Assembly: GCA_021786295.1 (NCBI GenBank)
Contig: JAJYNO010000017.1
Location: 1-64,000, forward strand
Length of the DNA stretch: 64,000 bases
Source: a bacterium
Lineage (GTDB): Bacteria > Elusimicrobiota > Elusimicrobia > Elusimicrobiales > UBA9959
Direction: 5' to 3'
A model generated the notes under the pieces. It was not told the DNA's origin. It searched no databases and worked only from the letters and a program-made list of their open reading frames with translations. Below, piece by piece: positions 35,517 to 43,066 of the stretch. Both the position numbers and the translations under genes were made by a program. Within the stretch, counting starts at the first letter, position 1; every line of letters begins with the position of its first letter.

Positions 35517-37160
35517 TCAGGCGCCGGCCTTGGCGCCTAGTATGGCCTCCAGGTCCTTCTCCGGGGTGCTGGTCGGCATGATGTTGAACTTCTCCACCAG
35601 CACCTTCAGAACGGCCGGCGTCAGGAAGGCCGGCAGCGTGGGCCCGAGGCGGATGTTCTTTATGCCGAGGAACAGCAGCGTCAGCAGGATGCAGACCGCC
35701 TTCTGCTCGTACCAGGAGAGCACCAGCGAGAGCGGCAGCTCGTTGACGCCCACGCCGAACGCCTTGGACAGGGCTATCGCCACCTGTATCGCCGAGTAGG
35801 CGTCGTTGCACTGGCCCATGTCGAGCAGGCGCGGGATGCCGCCTATGTCGCCGAACTCCAGTTTGTTGAAGCGGAACTTGCCGCAGGCCAGCGTCAGCAC
35901 CACGGTGTCCTTCGGGGCCTTCTCGGCGAACTCGGTGTAGTAGTTGCGGCCGGGCTTGGCGCCGTCGCAGCCGCCGACGAGGAAGAAGTGCTTTATCTGC
36001 CCCGCCTTCACGGCGTCTATTACCTTGCCCGCCACGCCCATCACCGTGTTGTGGCCGAAGCCCACCAGGATGGTCTTCGGATCGCCGTCCTCGGCGAAGC
36101 CCGGGGCGGCCAGAGCGGCCTCCACGGCCGGGCCGAAGTCGCCGTTCGCGAGGTGCGTCACGCCGGGCCACTCGACGAGGCCGGTGGTGAAGATGCGGGC
36201 CTTGTAGCCGTTCAGCGGCTTCTGGATGCAGTTCGTCGTCATCACGATGGAGCCGGGGAACTTGTCGAATTCCTTCTGCTGGTCCTGCCAGGCGCCGCCG
36301 TAGTTGCCGGCCAGGTGCTTGTACTTCTTAAGGCCGGGGTAGCCGTGGGCGGGCAGCATCTCGCCGTGCGTGTAGACGTTGACGCCCTTGCCCTCGGTCG
36401 CTTTAAGGATGTTCTCGAGGTCCTTCAGGTCGTGGCCGCTGACCAGCAGCGCCTTGCCCTTCACGGGGTTGATGCGCACCGGGGTGGGGACGGGGTGGCC
36501 GTAGGCCGTGGTGTTGGCCTTGTCCAGCAGCTCCATCACGCGCAGGTTCACCTCGCCGCACTTCATGTTGTAGCCGACGAGCTCGTCCATCGTGGGGTTG
36601 GGCTTCGTGAGGAAATCCAGCGCTTCGTGGAAGAAGGCGTAGACCTTCTCGTCTTCCTGGCCCAGGATCAGCGCGTGGTCCGCGTAGGCGGCCATGCCCT
36701 TGAGGCCGTAGGCCAGCAGCTCCTGCAGGCCGGCGGCGTCGGCGCCCAGCGCCTTCTGGCGGGCCTGTATGCCCTTCTCCGGGGCTTCGGCGAGCAGCGC
36801 CTTGTGGTCGGCGGGGGGGACCCAGGCGGCGGGGCCGTCCAGCTTGGGGCTGCCGGCGAGGGCCTTCGCCTTCTCCTTTATCTGCTGGCCTTTCCGCACG
36901 AGCGCGGCTATGTTCCTGGCGTCGAAGTTTACGTTGGTGACCGTGGTGAACAGCGCTTCCACCACGAAGACGTCTATGGAGCGGTCGCGCTTGCCGGCCT
37001 TGGCGGCGGCGTGCGCGTACTGGGCTATGCCCTTGGCCTGCCACAGCAGCAGGTCCTGCATTCTGGCCGTCTCCGGGTCCTTGCCGCAGACGCCCATGGT
37101 GGAGCAGCCCTTGCCGCCCGCCGCCTGCTCGCACTGGTAACAGAACATATTGTCGCTCAT
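35517..37160 (-). CDS. hcp: Hybrid cluster protein (hydroxylamine reductase)
   Basis: The 547-residue enzyme begins with the Cys motif FCYQCEQAAGGKGCSTMGVCGK for the cubane cluster. It contains the later segments for the hybrid cluster: VSGHDLKDLE, YTHGEMLPAHGYP, TTNCIQKP, VGGCDGAKPGR and ACGKFRFNK. Hcp reduces nitric oxide (and hydroxylamine in vitro) and protects anaerobes against nitrosative stress. Length is normal for the class. It starts 33 bases after the Rrf2 regulator stop, with AAGGAG upstream, so the regulator and its likely target are in one message. Confidence 0.97.
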   Translation of the reverse strand: MSDNMFCYQCEQAAGGKGCSTMGVCGKDPETARMQDLLLWQAKGIAQYAHAAAKAGKRDRSIDVFVVEALFTTVTNVNFDARNIAALVRKGQQIKEKAKALAGSPKLDGPAAWVPPADHKALLAEAPEKGIQARQKALGADAAGLQELLAYGLKGMAAYADHALILGQEDEKVYAFFHEALDFLTKPNPTMDELVGYNMKCGEVNLRVMELLDKANTTAYGHPVPTPVRINPVKGKALLVSGHDLKDLENILKATEGKGVNVYTHGEMLPAHGYPGLKKYKHLAGNYGGAWQDQQKEFDKFPGSIVMTTNCIQKPLNGYKARIFTTGLVEWPGVTHLANGDFGPAVEAALAAPGFAEDGDPKTILVGFGHNTVMGVAGKVIDAVKAGQIKHFFLVGGCDGAKPGRNYYTEFAEKAPKDTVVLTLACGKFRFNKLEFGDIGGIPRLLDMGQCNDAYSAIQVAIALSKAFGVGVNELPLSLVLSWYEQKAVCILLTLLFLGIKNIRLGPTLPAFLTPAVLKVLVEKFNIMPTSTPEKDLEAILGAKAGA

Positions 37161-37193
37161 TATGTTTCTCCTTGTTTTTATTCCTACCCTAAA

Positions 37194-37598
37194 TCATTTC
37201 CGTTTAGAGAACTCCGATATCCTCTCGCCCAGTACTTTCTCGAAACGCCGGTTCGTTTCAGCAAGGAAATTCCCGAACAGGCAGTCCTTGTGGCGGCAGA
37301 CCTTGGCGCCCATAAGGCAGGCGTGCGTCTGCACGGGCCCGTCTATGGCCGTCATGATGTCGCGCACGGTGGCCTTGCGGCCGGAGGGCGAAAGAGTGAA
37401 CCCGCCCTTGGGGCCGCGCACCGGCCTCACGAAGCCGGCCTTCGTGAGGTGCTGCAGCACCTTGGAGAGGTGGTTGTAGGAAACGCCGAGGTCCCGCGCT
37501 ATATCCTGCGCGGAGCATAGGCCGGGGCGCCCGGCCATGTAGTCGGCCGCGTGCAGCGCTATCGCGGCGGCCTCCGAGATCTTGAGTATGGTCTGCAT
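37194..37598 (-). CDS. Rrf2-family transcriptional regulator with Fe-S cysteines
   Basis: The 134-residue protein has the Rrf2 winged helix (SAQDIARDLGVSYNHLSKVLQ) followed by the wing motif GPKGGFTLS. The three cluster cysteines are Cys94, Cys101 and Cys106 in the loop ACLMGAKVCRHKDCLFG. The pattern is closest to NsrR-type nitric-oxide sensors. The ATG at 37598 is chosen; the frame is open upstream through its own promoter. Lying directly ahead of hcp it probably represses the rrf2-hcp unit and is relieved when NO damages the cluster; this regulation is inferred from family and context. Confidence 0.92.
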   Translation of the reverse strand: MQTILKISEAAAIALHAADYMAGRPGLCSAQDIARDLGVSYNHLSKVLQHLTKAGFVRPVRGPKGGFTLSPSGRKATVRDIMTAIDGPVQTHACLMGAKVCRHKDCLFGNFLAETNRRFEKVLGERISEFSKRK

Positions 37599-37626
37599 GT
37601 GCTTTGCGGCTCCTAATTGGTATTCT

Positions 37627-37661
37627 GGTATAAGTATACCGATAAGACCGGGTCTTGTCAA
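37627..37661 (-). promoter_or_regulatory. Strong promoter with overlapping palindromic operator, rrf2-hcp
   Basis: On the minus strand TTGACA (37656-37661) and TATACT (37633-37638) are separated by exactly 17 bp, an almost perfect housekeeping promoter. The palindrome GGTATAAGTATACC at 37627-37640 covers the -10 box, and GGTAT is repeated once more just downstream. Transcription would start near 37626, about 28 bases before the Rrf2 start codon. The layout is that of an autorepressed Rrf2 promoter. Confidence 0.8.
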
Positions 37662-37779
37662 GCCCGCTCAGGAGCCGCGGCGGCAGCCGCGCTCCCCGGG
37701 CGGCCAGCAGGCAAAGAACGCCTGCTTTCCCGCGGCCACTGCCGCCCGCGCTCTTACGACGGGAGGGAGGCACGCGGAT
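37662..37779. other. GC-rich spacer between divergent rrf2 and purE promoters
   Basis: This 118-base stretch has no coding potential. It contains AGCAGGC-N7-GCCTGCT at 37706-37726, nested inside a wider complement of GGCGGCAG (37679-37686) and CTGCCGCC (37739-37746). The nested dyad may be an operator or structural element. I recognise no known riboswitch or purine-repressor site. Confidence 0.4.
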
Positions 37780-37808
37780 TTGTGCCGGGAAACTTAAAAT
37801 CGTAGAAT
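37780..37808 (+). promoter_or_regulatory. Candidate purE promoter
   Basis: TTGTGC (37780-37785) and TAGAAT (37803-37808) lie 17 bp apart, about 40 bases before the purE ATG. The -10 is a good match and the -35 a weak one. It is the only promoter-like signal found ahead of the purine cluster. Confidence 0.5.
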
Positions 37809-37848
37809 ATCCGTGTCGTAATACTCCCACTTCCGGTTTGAGGTGCGT

Positions 37849-38364
37849 ATGCTGAAAGCAGCCATCGTCATGGGAAGCGATTCGGACCTGGGAGTATTGT
37901 CGGCGGCCGCCAAGATCCTCGAGCAGTTCGAAGTCCCCTTCGAAATAAAGATACTTTCCGCCCACCGCACCACGGAGGCGGCGCTCGCTTTTATTTCCTC
38001 CGCCGAGCGGAAAGGCTTCGGCGTCGTCATAGCCGCCGCCGGCGGCGCCGCCCACCTGCCGGGCGTGCTCGCGGCCGCCACCCCGCTGCCGGTGATAGGC
38101 GTGCCGGTAGACGCTACGCCCCTCGACGGGCTGGACGCGCTGCTCTCCATCGTGCAGATGCCGGCCGGCATTCCGGTGGCCACCGTGGCCGTGAACGGCG
38201 CCAGGAACGCCGGCCTGCTGGCCGTGCAGATACTCTCGGTCAAAGAGAAGACCCTGAGGAGCAGATTTAAGGCTTACCGTGAGAACATGAAGAAGGAAGT
38301 CTTAGCCAAGAACGCCCGGCTCGGTAAGATAGGTTACAGGAAGTATCTGGAATCGATGAAGTAG
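37849..38364 (+). CDS. purE: N5-carboxyaminoimidazole ribonucleotide mutase / AIR carboxylase catalytic subunit
   Basis: The 171-residue protein has MGSDSD, the active-site SAHRTTE, AAAGGAAHLPGVLAA and LLSIVQMPAGIPVATVAV, close to the class I mutase pattern. The usual GKAGAxNA loop is replaced by the one-residue shorter NGARNAGLLA. The ATG at 37849 is preferred to the GTG at 37843 because GAGG lies 6 bases before it. No purK is in the window, so either purK is elsewhere or the protein works as a direct carboxylase. It opens the de novo purine cluster, and purC follows 45 bases later. Confidence 0.95.
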   Translation: MLKAAIVMGSDSDLGVLSAAAKILEQFEVPFEIKILSAHRTTEAALAFISSAERKGFGVVIAAAGGAAHLPGVLAAATPLPVIGVPVDATPLDGLDALLSIVQMPAGIPVATVAVNGARNAGLLAVQILSVKEKTLRSRFKAYRENMKKEVLAKNARLGKIGYRKYLESMK

Positions 38365-38409
38365 TCAGCGGGCCTGCAGTCTACCTGAGCGTCGGCAAAG
38401 GAGATGAGC

Positions 38410-39279
38410 ATGGAGCTGAAGCTGGTACATCAGGGGAAAGTGCGCGACCTGTACTCGGCGGGGGAGAAGTATCTCCTGATAGTGTCTTCAGACAGAATTT
38501 CGGCCTTCGATTCCGTCCTGCCCACTCCGGTTCCCGGCAAGGGCGTCCTCCTCAACAAGATAAGTTCTTTCTGGTTCGACCGGACCAGGCACATAATAAA
38601 GAACCATATAGTTTCCACGGATATCGACGAGATACGGCGCCTGGTCACGCCGCCGGCCGGCTTAGACTGGGAGCAGCTGCGCGGCCGTGCCATGCTGGTG
38701 CACCGCGCGAAGAGGGTGGATTTCGAGTGCGTAGTGCGCGGCTATCTCACCGGCTCCGGCTGGAAGGAATACCTGAAGCAGGGCAGCGTCTGCGGCATCG
38801 TGCTGCCGGCCGGTCTCAAGGAGGCGCAGCGGCTGCCGGAGCCGATCTTCACTCCTACCACCAAGGCCGACAAGGGCCACGACGAGAACGTGACCTTCGA
38901 GGTTATGGCGGCGGCGCTCCCGCCTGGCCTCGCTGAAAAGATCAGGGATACGAGCCTCGCCCTCTACAAGTTCGCCGCCGCCCACGCCGAGAAGGCCGGC
39001 ATACTGCTGGCCGATACCAAGTTCGAGTTCGGCCTGCTGGGCGGCGAGCTGATCCTGATAGACGAGGCGCTGACTCCGGATTCCTCCCGGTTCTGGGACG
39101 CGGCCAAATACAGGGTGGGGACCAGCCCGGAGAGCTACGACAAGCAGTACGTCCGGAACTGGCTGGAGGCCAGCGGTTGGGACAAGCGGACCACCCCGCC
39201 GGGACTGCCAGCCGAAGTAGTTCGGGGCACCCTCAAAAAATACGAGGAAGCCCTGCAAAAAATAACCGGAGCCGGGTGA
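38410..39279 (+). CDS. purC: Phosphoribosylaminoimidazole-succinocarboxamide (SAICAR) synthase
   Basis: The 289-residue enzyme contains the SAICAR synthase signatures ISAFDSVLPTPVPGKG, RGYLTGSGWKEY and LADTKFEFGL, plus a C-terminal region ending in a long helix. At this length it is of the longer, yeast-like type rather than the 237-residue E. coli type. The ATG at 38410 lies 6 bases after AAAGGAG; the in-frame ATG at 38404 is too close to that site. A perfect terminator hairpin overlaps its stop codon and separates purEC from purSLQFDM-NH. Confidence 0.95.
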   Translation: MELKLVHQGKVRDLYSAGEKYLLIVSSDRISAFDSVLPTPVPGKGVLLNKISSFWFDRTRHIIKNHIVSTDIDEIRRLVTPPAGLDWEQLRGRAMLVHRAKRVDFECVVRGYLTGSGWKEYLKQGSVCGIVLPAGLKEAQRLPEPIFTPTTKADKGHDENVTFEVMAAALPPGLAEKIRDTSLALYKFAAAHAEKAGILLADTKFEFGLLGGELILIDEALTPDSSRFWDAAKYRVGTSPESYDKQYVRNWLEASGWDKRTTPPGLPAEVVRGTLKKYEEALQKITGAG

Positions 39280-39304
39280 ACTGCCACCCGGCTCCTTCTT
39301 TCTT
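39268..39304 (+). terminator. Intrinsic terminator overlapping the purC stop
   Basis: GGAGCCGGGTG (39268-39278) pairs perfectly with CACCCGGCTCC (39285-39295) across a 6-base loop and is followed by TTCTTTCTT. The stem includes the last codons of purC. This should end or reduce transcription before purS, inside what would otherwise be one purine operon. Confidence 0.85.
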
Positions 39305-39343
39305 ATATGAGGAAATTTGAAATGCGCGAGATGCGAAGTCGGG

Positions 39344-39460
39344 GGCGAGGGTATGCCTTCGCAGGGGCCTCGGGCGGCCCGAGCTTGCATAGCGCGAGGG
39401 CCGACCGATGTGAGCGAGGCACGGTGTGCCGAGCGTACCCGGAGAAGGCATACCCTCGCC
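39344..39460. ncRNA. Structured palindromic element, copy A (purC-purS gap)
   Basis: A 117-base element is closed by a perfect 17-bp stem (39344-39360 with 39444-39460). Inside are a hairpin unit GGCCC-GA-GCT-loop-AGC-GCGA-GGGCC-GA (39376-39404) enclosed by TCGG/CCGA, and a second hairpin GGCAC-GGT-GTGCC (39418-39430). The same arrangement with different but still complementary stem sequences recurs at 60500-60616. That pattern indicates selection for structure, either as RNA or as a folded DNA element. It is not coding and I do not recognise a known family. Strand is not determined. Confidence 0.6.
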
Positions 39461-39491
39461 AGGCCCGGGCTCTGAACAAGCGGAGAACTAT

Positions 39492-39938
39492 ATGATAATC
39501 GAAATACGGACTAAAGAGAAGTACGCAAAAAACGAAAAAGAAGGTTTTATTGCCCGGATGGCGCACGCCGGGCTGAAGGTGAAGGCCGCGCGGCTGTCGC
39601 GGCTGTACCGGGTAGAGGCTGATTTCAGCCGCCCCGAGTTCGACCGGCTCGGGGCCGACCTGCTGACCGACCCGATCACAGAGACCTATTCGCTCTCCCG
39701 GCCCCGGCCCGGACTGAAAGGCTGGCGGGTGGAGGTGTGGCTCAAGGATTCCGTCACCGACGTGGTGGGGGAGAGCGTGAAGGGCGCCATAGCCGACGTC
39801 CTCGGCAAGGAGCCGCGGATCGTGCGTTTCGGCCGCGCCTACTATGTGGCCTGCGAGTCGGAGCTCAAGCTGAAGCGTGCAGTCGCCAAAACGCTGGTCA
39901 ACGAGACCGTGAACAAGTTCGGGACAGAGAAAATATGA
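39492..39938 (+). CDS. purS: PurS with two PurS-like domains (FGAM synthase small subunit)
   Basis: The product has 148 residues, whereas PurS is normally 80-90. The C-terminal half (about 76-145, WRVEVWLKDSVTDVVGESVKGAI) is a canonical PurS strand-helix unit. The N-terminal half (IIEIRTKEKYAKNEKEG to LLTDPITETYSLSRP) has the same beta-alpha outline. The LLTDPITETYS junction resembles the N-terminal PurS-like region of long PurL proteins. The protein may therefore mimic the PurS dimer in one chain, bridging PurQ and PurL. The ATG at 39492 is used; the longer frame from 39426 would encode the structured repeat. It overlaps purL (ATGA at 39935). Confidence 0.85.
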   Translation: MIIEIRTKEKYAKNEKEGFIARMAHAGLKVKAARLSRLYRVEADFSRPEFDRLGADLLTDPITETYSLSRPRPGLKGWRVEVWLKDSVTDVVGESVKGAIADVLGKEPRIVRFGRAYYVACESELKLKRAVAKTLVNETVNKFGTEKI

Positions 39939-42316
39939 ACGACACGCTCGAAAAGTTCAACTCGCTCAAATCCGGGCAGCTGGAGGCCCTGGATAGGGCA
40001 GCCGGCTGGTCGCTCAACGCCGCCGAGCTCGCCGAGGTGCAACGGCAGTTTCGCCGCATAGGCAGGCGGCCCACGCGCGGCGAACTGGAGACCATAGCCC
40101 AGACCTGGTCCGAGCACTGCAAGCACAAGACCTTCTCCGGCCCGGTGGCCTACCGGGCCGGACGGCGGGTAAAGAAATATAAGAACCTCTTTAAAGAGAC
40201 CATCGTAAAGGCTACCAAAACGCTGAACCGCAGCTGGTGCCTGTCGGTGTTCAAAGACAACGCCGGGATAGTGGAATTCGGCAAGGGCGGCAAGTGGGGC
40301 CTGGCCTTCAAGGCCGAGACCCACAACCACCCCTGCGCGGTAGAGCCTTACGGCGGCGCCGAGACCGGCGTGGGAGGCGTGATCCGCGACATCCTCGGCG
40401 TGGGCCTGGGCGCCAAGCCCGTGCTGAATACCGACACGTTCTGCTTCGGCAGGCTGGACAGGAAGTACCGGCTGCCGAAGAACGCGCTGGGGCCCGAGCG
40501 CATCATGCGCGGCGTGGTGGAGGGCGTGCGCGACTACGGCAACCGCATCGGCATCCCGACGGCCGCCGGCGGCATCTACTTCGACGACGGCTACCTGCTC
40601 AACCCGCTGGTCTACGTCGGCTGCGCCGGCCTTATCCCCGCGGACAAGATAGAGAAGAAGGTGGTGCCGGGCGACCTGATCGTCTCCATCGGCGGGCGCA
40701 CCGGCCGCGACGGCATACACGGCGCTACCTTCTCCTCGACCAATATCGACGAAGAGACCACGTCCTCGGCCGTGCAGATCGGGCACGCGGTCAACGAGAA
40801 GAAGACGCTGGACGTGCTGATGCGCGCGCGCGACCTCGGCCTCTACAACGCGGTGACGGACTGCGGCGCCGGCGGCTTCTCTTCCGCGATAGGCGAACTG
40901 GGTTCCGAAACGGGCGCGCATGTGCGCCTGGAGAAGGCCCTGCTGAAGGACACGCGCATAGAACCGTGGGAGATCTGGGTGTCCGAGTCCCAGGAGCGCA
41001 TGATCCTCTCGGTGCCCAAAGGAAAGCTTAAGAAGCTCGCCGCCATACTCGACGCCGAGAACTGCGAGTACTGCGTGCTGGGCGAGTTCCCCGGCGACGG
41101 CCGCCTGCTGGTGACCCACGGGGACGAAAAAGTGGTGGACCTGCCGATGGCTTTCCTGCACGGCGGCGTGCCCAACTTCGAGAAGCCGGCGGTGAAACGC
41201 GTCGTGAAGGTCAGCGCCAGGCCGCCGGCGCCCCCGGAAGACCCGGGCAAGGCCCTTGAGGCGCTGCTCGCGCATCCAAACGTCTGCTCCCGCCACTCCG
41301 TTATAACCCAGTACGACCACGAGGTGCAGGGCGGCACCGTAGGCAAGCCGCTGCAGGGCCGCTATGGCGACGGGCCTGGCGACGCGGCCGTCATCTGGCC
41401 GCAGGCGGCCACGCTGGACCTCCGGGACTATGCCGGCTTCGCCGTAGGCCACGGTTTCGCGCCGGCGGTAGGCCGCATAGACCCCTACCAGATGGCCCTG
41501 CACTCCATAGACGAGGCGGTCCGCAACCTTCTGTGCGCCGGCGCCGACGTCTCGCGCGTGGCTATCCTCGATAACTTCTGCGCGGCCAGTCCCCGCGACC
41601 CGCGGGTGATGGGCGACCTCGTGCAGGCCGCCGAAGGCTGCCTCGCCGCGGCGCTGGCCTACGGAGCTCCGTTCATCTCCGGCAAGGACAGCTTCTACAA
41701 TCAGTCCAAGGACGCAGACGGGAAAGAGTATCCCATCCCTCTGTCCCTGCTGATCTCCGCCACGGCTCCCGTTGAGGACGTGCGCAGGGCGCTGACCATC
41801 AACTTCAAGGAGGCCGGCAACCCGGTGTACGTCGCGGGCGTCGCCCGGCGCGGCATGGGCGGCTCGGTCTACAACGAGCTGTCCGACACCGCCAATAACG
41901 CCGTGGCCCGGCTCGACATGAAGGCCGCGGTGAAGCTCTACGCGGCCGTCGCCGGCGCCATGAGGGCCGGCTGCGTGGCCGCGGCCCACGACGTGTCCCA
42001 GGGCGGCCTCGCCGTGACGCTGGCCGAGATGGCCTTCTCCGGAGGCCTCGGCGCGGAGCTGGACCTCGTCCCGGCCGCGCGCGAAAAAGGGCTGACCGTC
42101 ACCGAGCTGCTCTTCGGAGAGGGTCCGGCCCGGCTAGTGCTGGAGATAGCAAAAGACAGGGAGACAGAATTCCTTAAATACGTCTCCGGGCTGCCGGTGG
42201 CCGAGATAGGTTATGTGAAAGAGGAGCCGGAACTCTCCGTTTCCTACGGCGGCGGACAACTTTTCTCGGCCTGCATCGGAAGACTGAAGGCCTGCTGGAA
42301 GAAGGAACTGATATGA
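39935..42316 (+). CDS. purL: Phosphoribosylformylglycinamidine synthase, PurL subunit
   Basis: The 793-residue small-type PurL carries TWSEHCKHKTF near the N-terminus, FKAETHNHPCAVEPYGGAETGVGG for ATP/substrate binding, and DCGAGGFSSAIGELGSETG. The second half is a repeat of the AIR-synthase fold, with HDVSQGGLAVTLAEMAFSGG. It makes FGAM from FGAR using ammonia delivered by PurQ through PurS. ATG 39935 overlaps purS and the stop overlaps purQ, so PurS, PurL and PurQ are translated together, matching their complex. A longer frame beginning at 39737 is a shadow through purS. Confidence 0.97.
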   Translation: MNDTLEKFNSLKSGQLEALDRAAGWSLNAAELAEVQRQFRRIGRRPTRGELETIAQTWSEHCKHKTFSGPVAYRAGRRVKKYKNLFKETIVKATKTLNRSWCLSVFKDNAGIVEFGKGGKWGLAFKAETHNHPCAVEPYGGAETGVGGVIRDILGVGLGAKPVLNTDTFCFGRLDRKYRLPKNALGPERIMRGVVEGVRDYGNRIGIPTAAGGIYFDDGYLLNPLVYVGCAGLIPADKIEKKVVPGDLIVSIGGRTGRDGIHGATFSSTNIDEETTSSAVQIGHAVNEKKTLDVLMRARDLGLYNAVTDCGAGGFSSAIGELGSETGAHVRLEKALLKDTRIEPWEIWVSESQERMILSVPKGKLKKLAAILDAENCEYCVLGEFPGDGRLLVTHGDEKVVDLPMAFLHGGVPNFEKPAVKRVVKVSARPPAPPEDPGKALEALLAHPNVCSRHSVITQYDHEVQGGTVGKPLQGRYGDGPGDAAVIWPQAATLDLRDYAGFAVGHGFAPAVGRIDPYQMALHSIDEAVRNLLCAGADVSRVAILDNFCAASPRDPRVMGDLVQAAEGCLAAALAYGAPFISGKDSFYNQSKDADGKEYPIPLSLLISATAPVEDVRRALTINFKEAGNPVYVAGVARRGMGGSVYNELSDTANNAVARLDMKAAVKLYAAVAGAMRAGCVAAAHDVSQGGLAVTLAEMAFSGGLGAELDLVPAAREKGLTVTELLFGEGPARLVLEIAKDRETEFLKYVSGLPVAEIGYVKEEPELSVSYGGGQLFSACIGRLKACWKKELI

Positions 42317-43056
42317 AAAGACCCAAGGCGATAATACTGCGCGGCACCGCAACCAACTGCGACATCGAGACCTTCAACTCGTTCAGGTACGTCGGCGCGG
42401 AACCCGAACTGGTCCATATAAACCAGCTGCTCGCCGGGGAGAAGGAAGTGCTGGATTACGACATCATGGCCTTCCCCGGCGGCTTCTCCTACGGCGACGA
42501 CATCTCGGCCGGCAAGATCTACGCCGTGAAGATGGCCAGGCTCGCCGGGGACTTCGGTAAGTTCATAAAAGGCCGCCGGCCGGTCATAGGCATCTGCAAC
42601 GGGTTCCAGATCCTGGTAAAGACCGGCTTCCTGCCGGCCAACAGGGCGGACGCGCAGGTCTCCACCCTCTATACCAACGACTGCGGGCATTTCATCGCCA
42701 AGTGGGCGAAGCTGAAGGTCAACCGCCGGAGCCCCTGCATCTTCACGAAGGGCCTGCCCGGCGAGATAGAGCTGCCTATAGCCCACGGCGAGGGCAAGTT
42801 CATAGTCGAGGATAAGGAAGAGCTCGCGGCTATAACCGGCGGAGAGCTGCATGCGCTGACCTATGCCGACAACCCCAACGGCTCGATGCTGGACATCGCC
42901 GGCATCTGCAGCCCGTCCGGCACCTGTTTCGGCCTGATGCCGCACCCGGAGCGCAATTTCTTCTCCTGGCAGAACCCCGGCAGGCCCGAGGCCGACCGCG
43001 GGGCCGAGGCGGCCGGCTTCCAGTTCTTCAAGAACGCGGTGGACTACGTCAGGTAA
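42313..43056 (+). CDS. purQ: Phosphoribosylformylglycinamidine synthase, PurQ glutaminase subunit
   Basis: The 247-residue class I glutamine amidotransferase has the nucleophile Cys in GICNGFQILVKTGF and the catalytic His-x-Glu in MPHPERNFF, with FPGGFSYGDDISAG forming the oxyanion region. It supplies ammonia to PurL. It overlaps purL by 4 bases (ATGA) and is followed 10 bases later by purF. Length and motifs are standard. Confidence 0.97.
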   Translation: MKRPKAIILRGTATNCDIETFNSFRYVGAEPELVHINQLLAGEKEVLDYDIMAFPGGFSYGDDISAGKIYAVKMARLAGDFGKFIKGRRPVIGICNGFQILVKTGFLPANRADAQVSTLYTNDCGHFIAKWAKLKVNRRSPCIFTKGLPGEIELPIAHGEGKFIVEDKEELAAITGGELHALTYADNPNGSMLDIAGICSPSGTCFGLMPHPERNFFSWQNPGRPEADRGAEAAGFQFFKNAVDYVR

Positions 43057-43066
43057 AAGGAAAACC

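Noticed and set aside
37706-37726. Hairpin AGCAGGC-N7-GCCTGCT as a terminator
   Set aside because: No gene ends next to it on either strand and there is no proper T-run after the stem.
37662-37842. Purine (guanine/adenine) or PreQ1 riboswitch ahead of purE
   Set aside because: The conserved three-way-junction loop sequences of purine riboswitches are absent; only generic GC-rich dyads are present and most lie upstream of the likely promoter.
39426-39491. Upstream in-frame start for purS
   Set aside because: It would translate the right arm of the structured repeat and lacks homology; the ATG at 39492 starts the conserved strand.
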